Shown here: positions 1 through 6,735 of the stretch, in pieces
Layout of the letters: every line of letters starts with the position of its first letter
Numbering within the stretch: the stretch's first letter is position 1
DNA from: JASFHF01 sp050123375
Lineage (GTDB): Bacteria; Pseudomonadota; Gammaproteobacteria; UBA12402
Reading direction: 5' to 3'
DNA length: 15,900 nucleotides
Assembly (NCBI GenBank): GCA_050123375.1
Contig: JASFHF010000041.1
Span: 1-15,900 of the forward strand
Made by a program: the position numbers and the translations under genes
Notes under the pieces: model-generated
The model's input: the letters and a program-made list of their open reading frames with translations, nothing else
What the model was told of the DNA's origin: nothing
The model's database searches: none

Positions 1-120
1 TCCACGCATGGAGTCATGATATCACTTAGTGCGGTTTCATGCAGCTTCTAAAATTATAACATATTGTAATTACTACAACTTTTTTAAACTTACACCTATC
101 AAACTATTATTTGGCAGAAG

Positions 121-238
121 TCAGGAGCTATTACATAATTACAATGCTATGTTTGTTGCTTTGTAATATGTAAAGCTCCGTCCCTCAATGAGTTTAGCTA
201 TTACCTCGTAATCATGTAATGAGTGAAGATGCGACCCC
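121..238. repeat. Palindromic repeat element, copy A
   Basis: An imperfect hairpin has its left arm near 123-144 and its right arm near 161-179. The loop core is TATGTTTGTTGC, the complement of the core seen in the other copies. After it come CTCCGTCCCTCAATGA and TTAGCTATTACCTC, and then a right half-arm at 208-238 (GTAATGAGTGAAGATGCGACC) that matches the arm of the copy at 10349-10473. The element fills the region just beyond the fabI stop codon. There is no T-run typical of an intrinsic terminator. Bases 1-120 show no gene I can support. Confidence 0.8.
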
Positions 239-240
239 AT

Positions 241-1026
241 TTACTCTAGTTCACTAATACCAACACAATGAAATCCGGCGTCTACGTGAATTATTTCGCC
301 AGTAATGCCGGCGGCTAAATCAGAACATAAAAAAGCTGCAGTATTACCTACATCTTCAGCTGTAACATTACGTTTTAGTGCAGAAAATTTTTCGCTATAA
401 TTTAACATTTTACGAAAATCTTTAATTCCTGAGGCAGCTAGAGTTTTAATCGCACCGGCAGAAATCGCATTAGCGCGAATACCTTCGGGGCCTAAAGAGG
501 TGGCAATGTAGCGCATATTAGCCTCAAGGCTGGCTTTTGCCGGCCCCATGACATTATAGTTTGGCACAGTGCGTTCAGAGCCTTGATAGGTGATAGTAAG
601 CAATGCGCCATTGCGTCCTTGCATCATGTTGCGTCCAGCTTTAGCTAATGCTGCAAAACTATAAGAGCTAACATCATGTGCGGTTTCAAAACCTTTGCGG
701 CTGATGGCTTTTAGATAATCGCCTTCTAACTGGTCGGCCGGCGCGTAAGCAATTGAATGGACAATAATATCTAATCCTGGCCAGAATTTTGCAAGTTCCA
801 CAAATAGGTTAGTGATTTGTTCGTCGCTGGTTACGTCGCACGGCAACACAATCTTAGAATCAAATTCCTTGGCTAGCTTGGTGGTTTGGTTTAAAACCCG
901 CTCATTCTGGTAAGTGAAGGCAAGTTTTGCTCCTTCTTTATGCAATGCTTTGGCGATACCATAAGCAATTGAACGATGGCTAATCATTCCGGTAATTAAA
1001 GCCAGCTTGTTTTGTAAAAAATCCAT
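241..1026 (-). CDS. fabI: Enoyl-[acyl-carrier-protein] reductase [NADH] FabI
   Basis: FabI catalyses the last reduction of each fatty-acid elongation cycle in the cytoplasm, turning trans-2-enoyl-ACP into acyl-ACP with NADH. The 261 residues match the family length. The nucleotide-binding loop lies near residues 13-22 (TGMISHRSIAYG). The catalytic pattern is Y147, Y157 and K164, with YNVMGPAKASLEAN around the lysine, and a conserved C-terminal stretch (ISAGAIKTLAASGIKDFR) follows. Residue 93 is alanine (HSIAYAP) where E. coli has Gly93, a position linked to diazaborine and triclosan response; S. aureus FabI also has alanine there. An AAGGA ribosome site lies about 9 bases before the ATG. The gene stands alone, diverging from the small-peptide genes, with a palindromic repeat at its 3' end. 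Identification is firm. Confidence 0.97.
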   Translation of the reverse strand: MDFLQNKLALITGMISHRSIAYGIAKALHKEGAKLAFTYQNERVLNQTTKLAKEFDSKIVLPCDVTSDEQITNLFVELAKFWPGLDIIVHSIAYAPADQLEGDYLKAISRKGFETAHDVSSYSFAALAKAGRNMMQGRNGALLTITYQGSERTVPNYNVMGPAKASLEANMRYIATSLGPEGIRANAISAGAIKTLAASGIKDFRKMLNYSEKFSALKRNVTAEDVGNTAAFLCSDLAAGITGEIIHVDAGFHCVGISELE

Positions 1027-1056
1027 AGTTTGGTATCCTTTTGTTTTTTCATCATT

Positions 1057-1084
1057 ATTATTTTCGCATAAAAATCTTTGTAAA
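1057..1084 (-). promoter_or_regulatory. Candidate sigma-70 promoter of fabI
   Basis: On the minus strand, TTTACA (1079-1084) and AATAAT (1057-1062) are separated by 16 bases, each differing from consensus at one base. Predicted transcription would start near 1050 and give a leader of about 24 bases carrying the AAGGA site. The region is AT-rich, so chance matches are possible. Confidence 0.45.
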
Positions 1085-1120
1085 AAAATGTAATTTTTTA
1101 CTGGATTTTTTAAAATAATT

Positions 1121-1129
1121 TGCTATGCT
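1121..1129 (+). promoter_or_regulatory. Candidate extended -10 promoter for the small-peptide genes
   Basis: TGCTATGCT is an extended -10 form (TGN followed by TATGCT) about 57 bases before the first small ORF. No good -35 box is visible, which extended -10 promoters tolerate. It would diverge from the fabI promoter. The call rests on this short motif alone. Confidence 0.3.
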
Positions 1130-1185
1130 TAGTTTTCATATTAATAAAAATTTGTATTAACTTAGATTAGCATGGAGGCTATATA

Positions 1186-1245
1186 ATGATAATTTTCTAC
1201 CCAGTGTTTCATCCAAAAACTTTATTACCACCAGTAAAGAAATAA
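1186..1245 (+). CDS. Very short peptide gene (19 aa), IFYP-type start
   Basis: This small ORF encodes MIIFYPVFHPKTLLPPVKK. A strong GGAGG ribosome site sits at 1174-1178, 7 bases before the ATG. Its first ten residues resemble those of the next gene (MNIFYPIFYP), and both genes share the leader GGAGGCTAT before the start. This suggests a local duplication in which the first copy kept only the N-terminus, or a leader peptide. The peptide is aromatic- and proline-rich with a basic end. It has no obvious membrane helix and I recognise no function. It is called because of the strong ribosome site and the similarity to its neighbour. Confidence 0.5.
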   Translation: MIIFYPVFHPKTLLPPVKK

Positions 1246-1287
1246 AATTTTTAATTTTTTCATGTTGTTGGCAAGGAGGCTATTTAT

Positions 1288-1509
1288 ATGAATATATTTT
1301 ATCCAATTTTTTATCCGGTTTTTAAATTTCCATCAAAAAACGAAGATCATCGATCATCAATAAAGTTCATTAAAAACAATGACAAAAAGAAAAAACCTGA
1401 AGAGTTTAATGAGCAATTAGCTGAAAGATTAGCAGAGCGGGTTGAGGAAGACACTTTTGGTGGAATGGATAGCCGTGTTGCTAAATGGTTTTTTCGTGAT
1501 CCTAAGTAA
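1288..1509 (+). CDS. Small charged protein (73 aa), unknown function
   Basis: I do not recognise this protein. The N-terminus is aromatic with a near-repeat, FYPIFYPVF, at residues 4-12. Next is a basic stretch (KNNDKKKKPEE) at about 29-39, then a probable amphipathic helix (EQLAERLAERVEED) at about 42-55. The tail is GMDSRVAKWFFRDPK. A GGAGG site at 1275-1279 lies 8 bases before the ATG. The start region copies that of the 19-residue ORF upstream, so the two probably arose by duplication and are co-transcribed. There is no signal peptide, metal-binding motif or transmembrane helix. The ferredoxin begins about 220 bases downstream, beyond a REP-like hairpin. A real gene is likely from the ribosome site and amino-acid composition; function is unknown. 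Confidence 0.65.
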   Translation: MNIFYPIFYPVFKFPSKNEDHRSSIKFIKNNDKKKKPEEFNEQLAERLAERVEEDTFGGMDSRVAKWFFRDPK

Positions 1510-1590
1510 CTGACGTTGTATATTTAAAAGTATTTTCTTAATAATTTATGTGAATTTTAGCTTACGTTAGTGTGATATATGAGCTACCCC

Positions 1591-1638
1591 ACGGAAGTTA
1601 TCCCGGAAATCGCGCAGCGATTATCCGGGATCCACCGT
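1591..1638. repeat. GC-rich REP-like hairpin
   Basis: The core pairs TCCCGGA plus AATCGC (1601-1613) with GCGATT plus TCCGGGA (1617-1630), leaving a GCA loop and one bulged A. Outer ACGG (1591-1594) pairs with CCGT (1635-1638). Further out, ATTTTAGCT near 1554-1562 mirrors AGCTGAAAAT near 1642-1651. The hairpin is much more GC-rich than its surroundings and resembles REP-type intergenic palindromes of proteobacteria. It lies between the 73-aa gene and the ferredoxin and has no T-run on either side. Confidence 0.7.
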
Positions 1639-1727
1639 CAAAGCTGAAAATTCATAAAATTTGGCTAGAATTTTGTATCAGTTTGAGATAACATTTGCTG
1701 ATTCGATAAACTCAAAGAGGAAAGCAA

Positions 1728-1907
1728 ATGACAGTACAAATTGATAATGAAAAATGTATTGGGTGTGGCGCATGTATAGATGTGTGTCCTGTTGCGGCGC
1801 TCAGCATGGAAGGCGATAAAGCCAAAGTAGATCCGGAAACATGTATTGATTGTGGTGCATGTATTTCTGAATGTCCAGTCGAGGCTATTGCAGCAGCAGC
1901 TGAGTAA
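1728..1907 (+). CDS. 2[4Fe-4S] ferredoxin, clostridial type (59 aa)
   Basis: This is a small soluble electron carrier binding two [4Fe-4S] clusters. Both full motifs are visible: C10-x2-C13-x2-C16-x3-C20-P21 and C39-x2-C42-x2-C45-x3-C49-P50. The spacing and total length match minimal clostridial-type ferredoxins and lack the C-terminal extension common in gammaproteobacterial YfhL/FdxA-like ferredoxins. An AAAGAGG ribosome site at 1714-1720 supports the start. The gene appears monocistronic: a REP-like hairpin precedes it and a perfect 8-bp hairpin follows its stop. A possible partner is the flavoprotein at 7932-8531, which has a compact cysteine motif; that link is inference. The identification itself is firm. 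Confidence 0.95.
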   Translation: MTVQIDNEKCIGCGACIDVCPVAALSMEGDKAKVDPETCIDCGACISECPVEAIAAAAE

Positions 1908-1922
1908 TAGCTTTAATCACTA

Positions 1923-1943
1923 TGGTGCGCTTTTTGCGCACCA
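1923..1943 (+). terminator. Short perfect hairpin after the ferredoxin gene
   Basis: TGGTGCGC and GCGCACCA form a perfect 8-bp stem around a TTTTT loop, 15 bases after the ferredoxin stop. Only a loose T-rich stretch (ATGTATTTCTTC) follows, so termination is uncertain; it may instead protect the 3' end. The first possible plsC ATG (1922) abuts this hairpin, which argues for the later start at 1961. Confidence 0.45.
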
Positions 1944-1960
1944 ATGTATTTCTTCTATCT

Positions 1961-2686
1961 ATGAAAACTGGTAAGTTACATACCTATTGGATCATTTTAC
2001 GTTCAATTTTAGTTACGCTTAGGATTTCTTGTACTCTGTTATTAATTGATATTTTTGGCAAGTTAACTCGTCGAAAAGTGAATAAATGGTTACACAAGTG
2101 GACCAAAAAATTATTGCAGTTAGTCAAACTAACTTATAAAGTTTTTGATCCTTATAATTTAGAGTTAAATCAAGAACGTACGTATATTATCATGAGTAAT
2201 CATGCAAGTTTATACGATATCCCATTAATTATATTATCTTTGCCAGGAAGTATTAGAATGATGGCAAAAAGAGAGCTGATGAATGTACCTTTGTGGGGTA
2301 CAGCGATGAAGCATTGTGAATTTGTGCCGATAAGTCGTGCGGATGGTAAAAAAGTCGCTCGGGATTTGAAGTATGCAAAAAAGATATTAGAAAGTGGTAT
2401 TGTGCTATGGATTGCTCCAGAAGGCACTAGATCAAGAACCGGCAAATTAAATGTTTTTAAAAAAGGTGGGTTTTTGCTTGCCAGACAAGCGAAAGCTATG
2501 ATTATTCCAGTTGGTATTCGTGGAGCAAATAAAGTTTTGCCGCCAAAAACTTTAAATTTTAATCTGGGAGAGCATGTTGAAGTGCATATTGGCAAGCCAA
2601 TTGATACGACTCAATATACTCCTGCGCAGCGTGATCAATTAGTTGAAGATGTTAGGACGGCTATTAAGGAAGCTGCTGATTTGTAA
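1961..2686 (+). CDS. plsC: 1-acyl-sn-glycerol-3-phosphate acyltransferase (PlsC-like)
   Basis: The enzyme adds the second acyl chain to lysophosphatidic acid at the inner membrane, giving phosphatidic acid for phospholipid synthesis. From the ATG at 1961 it has 241 residues. A hydrophobic segment near residues 8-31 is followed by the acyltransferase blocks: NHASLYD (the HX4D catalytic pair, H81 and D86), KRELMNVPLWG (block II), APEGTRSR (block III, phosphate binding) and a block IV-like PVGIRG. An in-frame ATG at 1922 would give 254 residues, but it abuts a hairpin, and neither start has a clear ribosome site, so the start is uncertain. The fimV-like gene starts 15 bases after the stop and is probably co-transcribed. 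Family membership is firm; exact acyl preference cannot be read. Confidence 0.9.
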   Translation: MKTGKLHTYWIILRSILVTLRISCTLLLIDIFGKLTRRKVNKWLHKWTKKLLQLVKLTYKVFDPYNLELNQERTYIIMSNHASLYDIPLIILSLPGSIRMMAKRELMNVPLWGTAMKHCEFVPISRADGKKVARDLKYAKKILESGIVLWIAPEGTRSRTGKLNVFKKGGFLLARQAKAMIIPVGIRGANKVLPPKTLNFNLGEHVEVHIGKPIDTTQYTPAQRDQLVEDVRTAIKEAADL

Positions 2687-2701
2687 TATGGAGGGTGTAT
2701 C

Positions 2702-3454
2702 TTGAAAAAAATCATCGTATTTTTATTGCTTAGTATTTTTTCTAGTGTGGTTATTGCATCACATCAAAAATACCACGTTGCTTATCTAGAAAGTAAAGGA
2801 AAAATCAATTCTAAATTTCAACAGCAATCGTCAATTAAGCAAGAATATCTACAAGCTCAAGCGCAATTACGGTTAGCTAAGTTACAAAATCAGCATTTAG
2901 TCGAGAAGTTAGAACAATTATTAACTCAAAATCAGGTCTTGCAGAATCTTAATACTGGACAGCAACAAACAATGGTTCAACAAGAAAAAGTAATTCATCA
3001 GCTAGAGGCTCGGATTAATTTAAATTTACAACAACAATCAGCATTTGCTTCATCACATTTAATCTTTGAAAGATCATTATTAAATTTTCCTTGGTTTAAT
3101 CAATTAATGCAGCAATTAGATTTGCCGCTCACTATAACTGGTACGGTGCTTATAATTATTTTGTTGTTATTATTGCTGCTTTATAAATCTTTTTATCGAC
3201 CTGTATTAAAAAAACAATTATCAAATGATGCTGTAACTGAAACGCATGAATCAGCAAAAAATGTAAATTATAAATATTTGGCGGGTGAAGATGTAGTGAC
3301 GGCTAAATTAAATTTAGCACATGCTTATTATGATATGGAAGATTTTAGCAGCGCCAAAGAAGTTTTAGTTGATATTATTAGAGAAGGTACTGCAGAACAG
3401 CAAGAAGAAGCAAGAAATTTGTTGGTTAAGATAAATAAACTAAGCGGGACGTGA
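2702..3454 (+). CDS. fimV: FimV-like protein, shortened (250 aa)
   Basis: FimV is an envelope protein acting in polar organisation, type IV pilus/twitching function and cell-wall-linked signalling. Here an N-terminal signal or anchor segment (residues 1-20) leads into a glutamine-rich coiled coil (about 38-112). A strong transmembrane helix follows (about 143-161), then a cytoplasmic tail ending in a FimV C-terminal-type helical domain (about 195-246; AKLNLAHAYYDMEDFSSAKE). Typical FimV proteins exceed 600 residues and have a LysM domain; none is visible here. The start is TTG at 2702, six bases after GGAGGG. The position directly before truA matches fimV in Pseudomonas and Legionella, and supports the name. 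The last codons and TGA lie inside the left arm of a palindromic repeat, so the C-terminus may have been set by its insertion. Confidence 0.75.
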   Translation: MKKIIVFLLLSIFSSVVIASHQKYHVAYLESKGKINSKFQQQSSIKQEYLQAQAQLRLAKLQNQHLVEKLEQLLTQNQVLQNLNTGQQQTMVQQEKVIHQLEARINLNLQQQSAFASSHLIFERSLLNFPWFNQLMQQLDLPLTITGTVLIIILLLLLLLYKSFYRPVLKKQLSNDAVTETHESAKNVNYKYLAGEDVVTAKLNLAHAYYDMEDFSSAKEVLVDIIREGTAEQQEEARNLLVKINKLSGT

Positions 3455-3630
3455 GCTATTACATAATTATGTGGCAATGAACTAGTTTTTTTAAGGGTCG
3501 GAGCTTCACATGATTACAAGGCAACAAACATGGTCTTGTAATTATGTGAAGCACACGACCCGTCAACTTCACGCTTTGTAATCATGTAAAGCTCCGTCCC
3601 TTAAAGAATTTAACTATTACCTCAATGTTA
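3444..3630. repeat. Palindromic repeat element, copy B (nested)
   Basis: Outer arms GCGGGACGTGAGCTATTACA (from 3444) and TGTAATCATGTAAAGCTCC (3577-3595) match those of the copy near 14793-14867. The usual loop is replaced by a complete second hairpin at 3495-3561: GGGTCGGAGCTTCACATGA pairs with the strand ending CGACCC, around loop core GCAACAAACATGG. The inner copy is in the opposite orientation to the outer one. The tail is TTAAAGAATTTAACTATTAC. The left arm contains the fimV stop codon. There is no T-run terminator. Confidence 0.85.
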
Positions 3631-3649
3631 TTATAAGTAGGTTTTTTTA

Positions 3650-4414
3650 ATGAGAATTGCGCTTGGTATAGAATATGATGGTACAAATTTTCATGGGTGG
3701 CAAAAGCAGCAAAGTAATGTAAGAACTGTACAGAATGATTTACAGATTACATTGTCACAAGTTGCTGATCAGCCGATTGAAATAATTTGTGCAGGACGTA
3801 CTGATGCGGGTGTGCATGCTTATGGTCAAGTAGTGCATTTTGATACTGATGCAGATCGTCCTTTGCGTGCTTGGGTATTAGGTTGTAATTCGATTTTAGC
3901 TTCTGATATCACAGTCAAATGGTCTAAAGTTGTTAATAATGATTTTCATGCGCGTTTTTCTGCACTCAGCCGTACTTATCGTTATGTCATAATTAATACT
4001 GCGGTTTCCCCAGCGATTATGCGTTATTATCAAACGTGGCATCCAAAATTTTTGAATGTGAAAAAAATGTTTGATGCGGCACAATATTTATTAGGTGAAC
4101 ATGATTTTTCTTCATTTCGCGGCGCAGATTGTCAGGCTAAAACGCCAATGCGTAATGTTCAGAAGATTGATATAAAACGCCAAGATAATTTGATAATAAT
4201 TGATATTTCTGCTAATGCTTTTTTGCATCATATGGTGCGTAATATTGTTGGGGTATTGCTTGCTATAGGTGAGGGCAGGCAGCAGCCTGTTTGGGCGAAA
4301 GAAGTATTGCAGGCTTGTGATCGTAGTGCTGGCGATATCACAGCGAAGCCCTTTGGCTTGTATTTGATGCATGTGGAATATCCGAAGGAATATGATATAA
4401 TTGGATCCATGTAA
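3650..4414 (+). CDS. truA: tRNA pseudouridine(38-40) synthase TruA
   Basis: TruA isomerises uridines 38, 39 and 40 in the anticodon arm of many tRNAs. The 254 residues fit the bacterial family. The N-terminal RNA-binding half begins IALGIEYDGTNFHGWQKQ. The catalytic aspartate is D52 in CAGRTDAGVHA, followed by GQVVHF. The C-terminal half carries the usual FxSFRGADCQ-type motif and the NAFLHHMVRNIVG motif near residues 188-200. The ribosome site (AGTAGG) is modest. It lies between two palindromic repeats, downstream of the fimV-like gene and upstream of accD. In many gammaproteobacteria trpF, trpB and trpA lie between truA and accD; they are absent here. Identification is firm. Confidence 0.97.
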   Translation: MRIALGIEYDGTNFHGWQKQQSNVRTVQNDLQITLSQVADQPIEIICAGRTDAGVHAYGQVVHFDTDADRPLRAWVLGCNSILASDITVKWSKVVNNDFHARFSALSRTYRYVIINTAVSPAIMRYYQTWHPKFLNVKKMFDAAQYLLGEHDFSSFRGADCQAKTPMRNVQKIDIKRQDNLIIIDISANAFLHHMVRNIVGVLLAIGEGRQQPVWAKEVLQACDRSAGDITAKPFGLYLMHVEYPKEYDIIGSM

Positions 4415-4430
4415 TAAATTAGACTTTTTA

Positions 4431-4541
4431 AGGGTCGGAGCTTTACATGATTACAAAGCAACAAACAAGGCACTTGTAATTATGTAAAGCTCACGACCCG
4501 CTTGACTTCTTGTAAAGCCCCGTCCTTCAAAGAAGCTAGCT
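4431..4541. repeat. Palindromic repeat element, copy C
   Basis: Stem GGGTCGGAGCTTTACATGA (from 4432) pairs with the strand ending CGACCC (4494-4499), around loop core GCAACAAACAAGGC. A partial right arm follows: TGTAAAGCCCCGTCCTTC and AAAGAAGCTAGCT. This is the same inner hairpin as in copy B, with slightly different arms that still pair. It occupies the truA-accD junction where trpFBA often lies in relatives. Confidence 0.85.
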
Positions 4542-4560
4542 AAAACTTGGGAGATGATAA

Positions 4561-5409
4561 ATGAGTTGGCTGGAAAAATTATTACCATCTATCAGGTCAA
4601 AAGGGATAAAAAAAGATATTCCAGAAGGAATCTGGAGTCAGTGCGATCAATGCAGCGCGGTTTTATATCTTCCCGAATTAAAACGACATCTTAATGTTTG
4701 TCCAAAATGCGGACATCATTTGTACATTAGTGCGCGCCAAAGAGTAGAAAATTTTTTTGATAAAGATTCCTGGCAAGAAATTGGCAAAGAAATTGAACCT
4801 CGTGACTATTTAAAATTTAGAGCAAAAAAGAAATATAAAGATCAATTAAATACTTCACAAAAAATTACGGGTGAAAAGGATGCTTTAGTTGCAATGGAGG
4901 GTATGTTGTCAGATATGCCGGTTGTTGCCTGTGCGTTTGAATATAAATTTATTGGTGGTTCAATGGGTTCCGCAGTAGGCGAGAAATTTGTGCGTGCAGT
5001 TAATGTTGCAATTGATCAGTGTATCCCATTCATTTGTTTTTCTGCAAGTGGCGGTGCGCGCATGCAGGAAGCCTTAATTTCGTTATTTCAAATGACTAAA
5101 ACCAGCGCGGCTTTAGCTAAATTATCGCAACAGAATATTCCTTATATTTCGGTATTAACTAATCCTACTATGGGAGGTGTTTCGGCAAGTCTAGCGATGT
5201 TAGGTGATATTATTATTGCCGAACCTAATGCTTTAATTGGTTTTTCTGGTCCAAGAGTTATTGAGCAGACAATTAGGCAAAAACTTCCTGAAGGTTTTCA
5301 ACGTAGCGATTTTTTATTTGAACATGGTGCGATCGATATGATTGTTGATCGTCGTCAATTACGCAAGCGGATTGTTGGTTTATTAACTAAATTAACCCAT
5401 TTTTCCTAA
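4561..5409 (+). CDS. accD: Acetyl-CoA carboxylase carboxyltransferase subunit beta AccD
   Basis: AccD forms the carboxyltransferase with AccA and moves the carboxyl group from carboxybiotin to acetyl-CoA, giving malonyl-CoA for fatty-acid synthesis. Its N-terminal zinc ribbon is complete: C28-x2-C31 and C47-x2-C50. The crotonase-fold carboxyltransferase part includes GGSMGSAVGEKFVRA (about residues 132-146), SASGGARMQEA and NPTMGGVSASLAMLGD. The C-terminus is slightly short at 282 residues (about 304 in E. coli). GGGAG lies about 8 bases before the ATG. The stop codon is one base before the folC start, so the two genes are translationally linked. This adjacency to folC is standard in gammaproteobacteria. 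Confidence 0.97.
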   Translation: MSWLEKLLPSIRSKGIKKDIPEGIWSQCDQCSAVLYLPELKRHLNVCPKCGHHLYISARQRVENFFDKDSWQEIGKEIEPRDYLKFRAKKKYKDQLNTSQKITGEKDALVAMEGMLSDMPVVACAFEYKFIGGSMGSAVGEKFVRAVNVAIDQCIPFICFSASGGARMQEALISLFQMTKTSAALAKLSQQNIPYISVLTNPTMGGVSASLAMLGDIIIAEPNALIGFSGPRVIEQTIRQKLPEGFQRSDFLFEHGAIDMIVDRRQLRKRIVGLLTKLTHFS

Positions 5410-5410
5410 T

Positions 5411-6667
5411 ATGCATTTCGATAATCTTAATTCATGGTTATCCTGGCTTGAGTCACTAAATGTTGTGCGTAATGCATATGTTGCTAAACAGCAGGTGACC
5501 GAAGTTGCGAAGCGGCTTGGGTTGTTGCCGTTTTCAAAAAAAGTTATCACGGTTGGCGGCACCAACGGCAAAGGATCCTGTGTTGCTTTGTTGGAGTCGA
5601 TTTACAATGCTGCTGGATATAAAATTGGTGCATTTACTTCACCGCATTTATTGCGTTTTAATGAGCGCATTAGATTGCAGCGCAACAATGTAAGTGATGA
5701 AAAAATTATTGCTGCTTTTGATTTAATTGATAAAGCGCGTGGTGATATCCCATTAGTTTATTTTCAATTCGCTTTTTTGGCGGCTTTATTGATTTTTAAA
5801 GATGCTGATCTTGATTTGGTTATTTTAGAAGTTGGTATTGGTGGAAAATATGATGCGACTAATATTGTTGATACGGATTTGGCAATTATTTCTAGTATTG
5901 ATTTAGATCATTGCGAAATATTAGGAAATACGCGCGAACAAATTGCTTTAGACAAAGCAGGAATTATGCGGTCAAACAAGCCAATTATTTATGGTGATTT
6001 TGATCCGCCTGATGCTATTTTTACTACAGCAAGAAAAATTCAGGCTAAATTATTTTGTCAGAATAAAGATTTTCGTTATGAAGAGAGTAATGATACTTGG
6101 AATTGGCAAAGTGCAACCAAGCAACTGGAAGAGTTACCGCGTCCAACAAATATTCTATTACAAAATGCAGCGACGATATTAATGGCAGTTGAAAGTTTTA
6201 ACGATATTATGCCAGTTACCGATCAAGATATATTACAAGGATTAACCGATATAATAATTTTAGGGCGTCAGCAGTTGATATCTATTGATGGGAAAAAAGT
6301 TTTACTGGATGTGGCACATAATCCTGCGGCTGCGCAATTTTTGTTGGCAAAATTACGTTCATTGAAAATCGCTGGAAAAAAACATGCAATGATAGGATTT
6401 ATGCGGGATAAAGATATTACAGGAACATTGATGCATTTTATTGATGATATCGATCAATGGTGGGTGACAGAATTACCTAGTCCGCGTAGCGCAAAAATAA
6501 AGCAATTAGTCTCAATTTTGCAAACAATAGGCGCAAAAAATATACAGCATTTTTCTAAACCACTTGATGCGTTACAAGAAGTTTTGCAACAAGCTCAAAT
6601 TGGCGATATTATTGTAATCTTTGGATCATTTTTGTTAGTAGCAGCAGTACTAGGGGTCAAGTCTTGA
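5411..6667 (+). CDS. folC: Dihydrofolate/folylpolyglutamate synthase FolC
   Basis: FolC adds glutamate to dihydropteroate and extends the polyglutamate tail of folates, using ATP in the cytoplasm. The P-loop GGTNGKGS lies at residues 49-56 and is followed by FTSPHLLRFNERI. The central part carries LEVGIGGKYDATN and the DLDHCEILGNTREQIALDKAGI segment. The C-terminal ligase domain has DVAHNP near residue 300. Length is 418 residues, close to E. coli FolC (422). There is no ribosome site in the one-base gap after accD, so reinitiation is likely. The last four codons and the TGA lie in the left arm of a perfect 30-bp palindrome, so an insertion may have reset the C-terminus. Confidence 0.97.
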   Translation: MHFDNLNSWLSWLESLNVVRNAYVAKQQVTEVAKRLGLLPFSKKVITVGGTNGKGSCVALLESIYNAAGYKIGAFTSPHLLRFNERIRLQRNNVSDEKIIAAFDLIDKARGDIPLVYFQFAFLAALLIFKDADLDLVILEVGIGGKYDATNIVDTDLAIISSIDLDHCEILGNTREQIALDKAGIMRSNKPIIYGDFDPPDAIFTTARKIQAKLFCQNKDFRYEESNDTWNWQSATKQLEELPRPTNILLQNAATILMAVESFNDIMPVTDQDILQGLTDIIILGRQQLISIDGKKVLLDVAHNPAAAQFLLAKLRSLKIAGKKHAMIGFMRDKDITGTLMHFIDDIDQWWVTELPSPRSAKIKQLVSILQTIGAKNIQHFSKPLDALQEVLQQAQIGDIIVIFGSFLLVAAVLGVKS

Positions 6668-6721
6668 ATTTTTGAATTTGATTAATAAAGCATCAAATTC
6701 AAAAATTCAAGACTTGACCCC
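6653..6721. repeat. Perfect 30-bp inverted repeat with 9-base loop
   Basis: Left arm 6653-6682 starts GGGGTCAAGTCTTGAA; right arm 6692-6721 is its exact complement. The loop is TAATAAAGC. The palindrome contains the folC stop codon (6665-6667) and ends 14 bases before the dedD start. Its outer part (GGGGTC, then GTCTT) resembles the arm of the repeat at 10405-10473, so both may belong to one wider class. A perfect match over 60 arm bases suggests recent insertion or strong selection for structure. Confidence 0.9.
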
Positions 6722-6735
6722 CTTCAGGGGGTTTT
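6718..6735 (+). promoter_or_regulatory. Hairpin covering the dedD ribosome site
   Basis: CCCCC (6718-6722) can pair with GGGGG (6727-6731) around TTCA, followed by TTTT directly before the dedD ATG. The G-run is the only Shine-Dalgarno candidate for dedD. The same C-run also closes the 30-bp palindrome, so the two folds compete. It looks like a short intrinsic terminator or a translation-control hairpin; which one cannot be decided from sequence. Confidence 0.45.

Noticed and set aside
1..51. Possible tail of an open frame entering from the left edge, ending at TAA near 51
   Set aside because: Only 16 codons are visible with no recognisable motif; other frames are closed early, so it cannot be supported.
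1683..1710. TTGAGA-16-GATAAA promoter for the ferredoxin
   Set aside because: The predicted transcript start would fall inside the ribosome site, leaving no working leader.
2200..2595. 131-residue minus-strand ORF inside plsC
   Set aside because: Shadow of plsC, whose motifs are clear on the plus strand.
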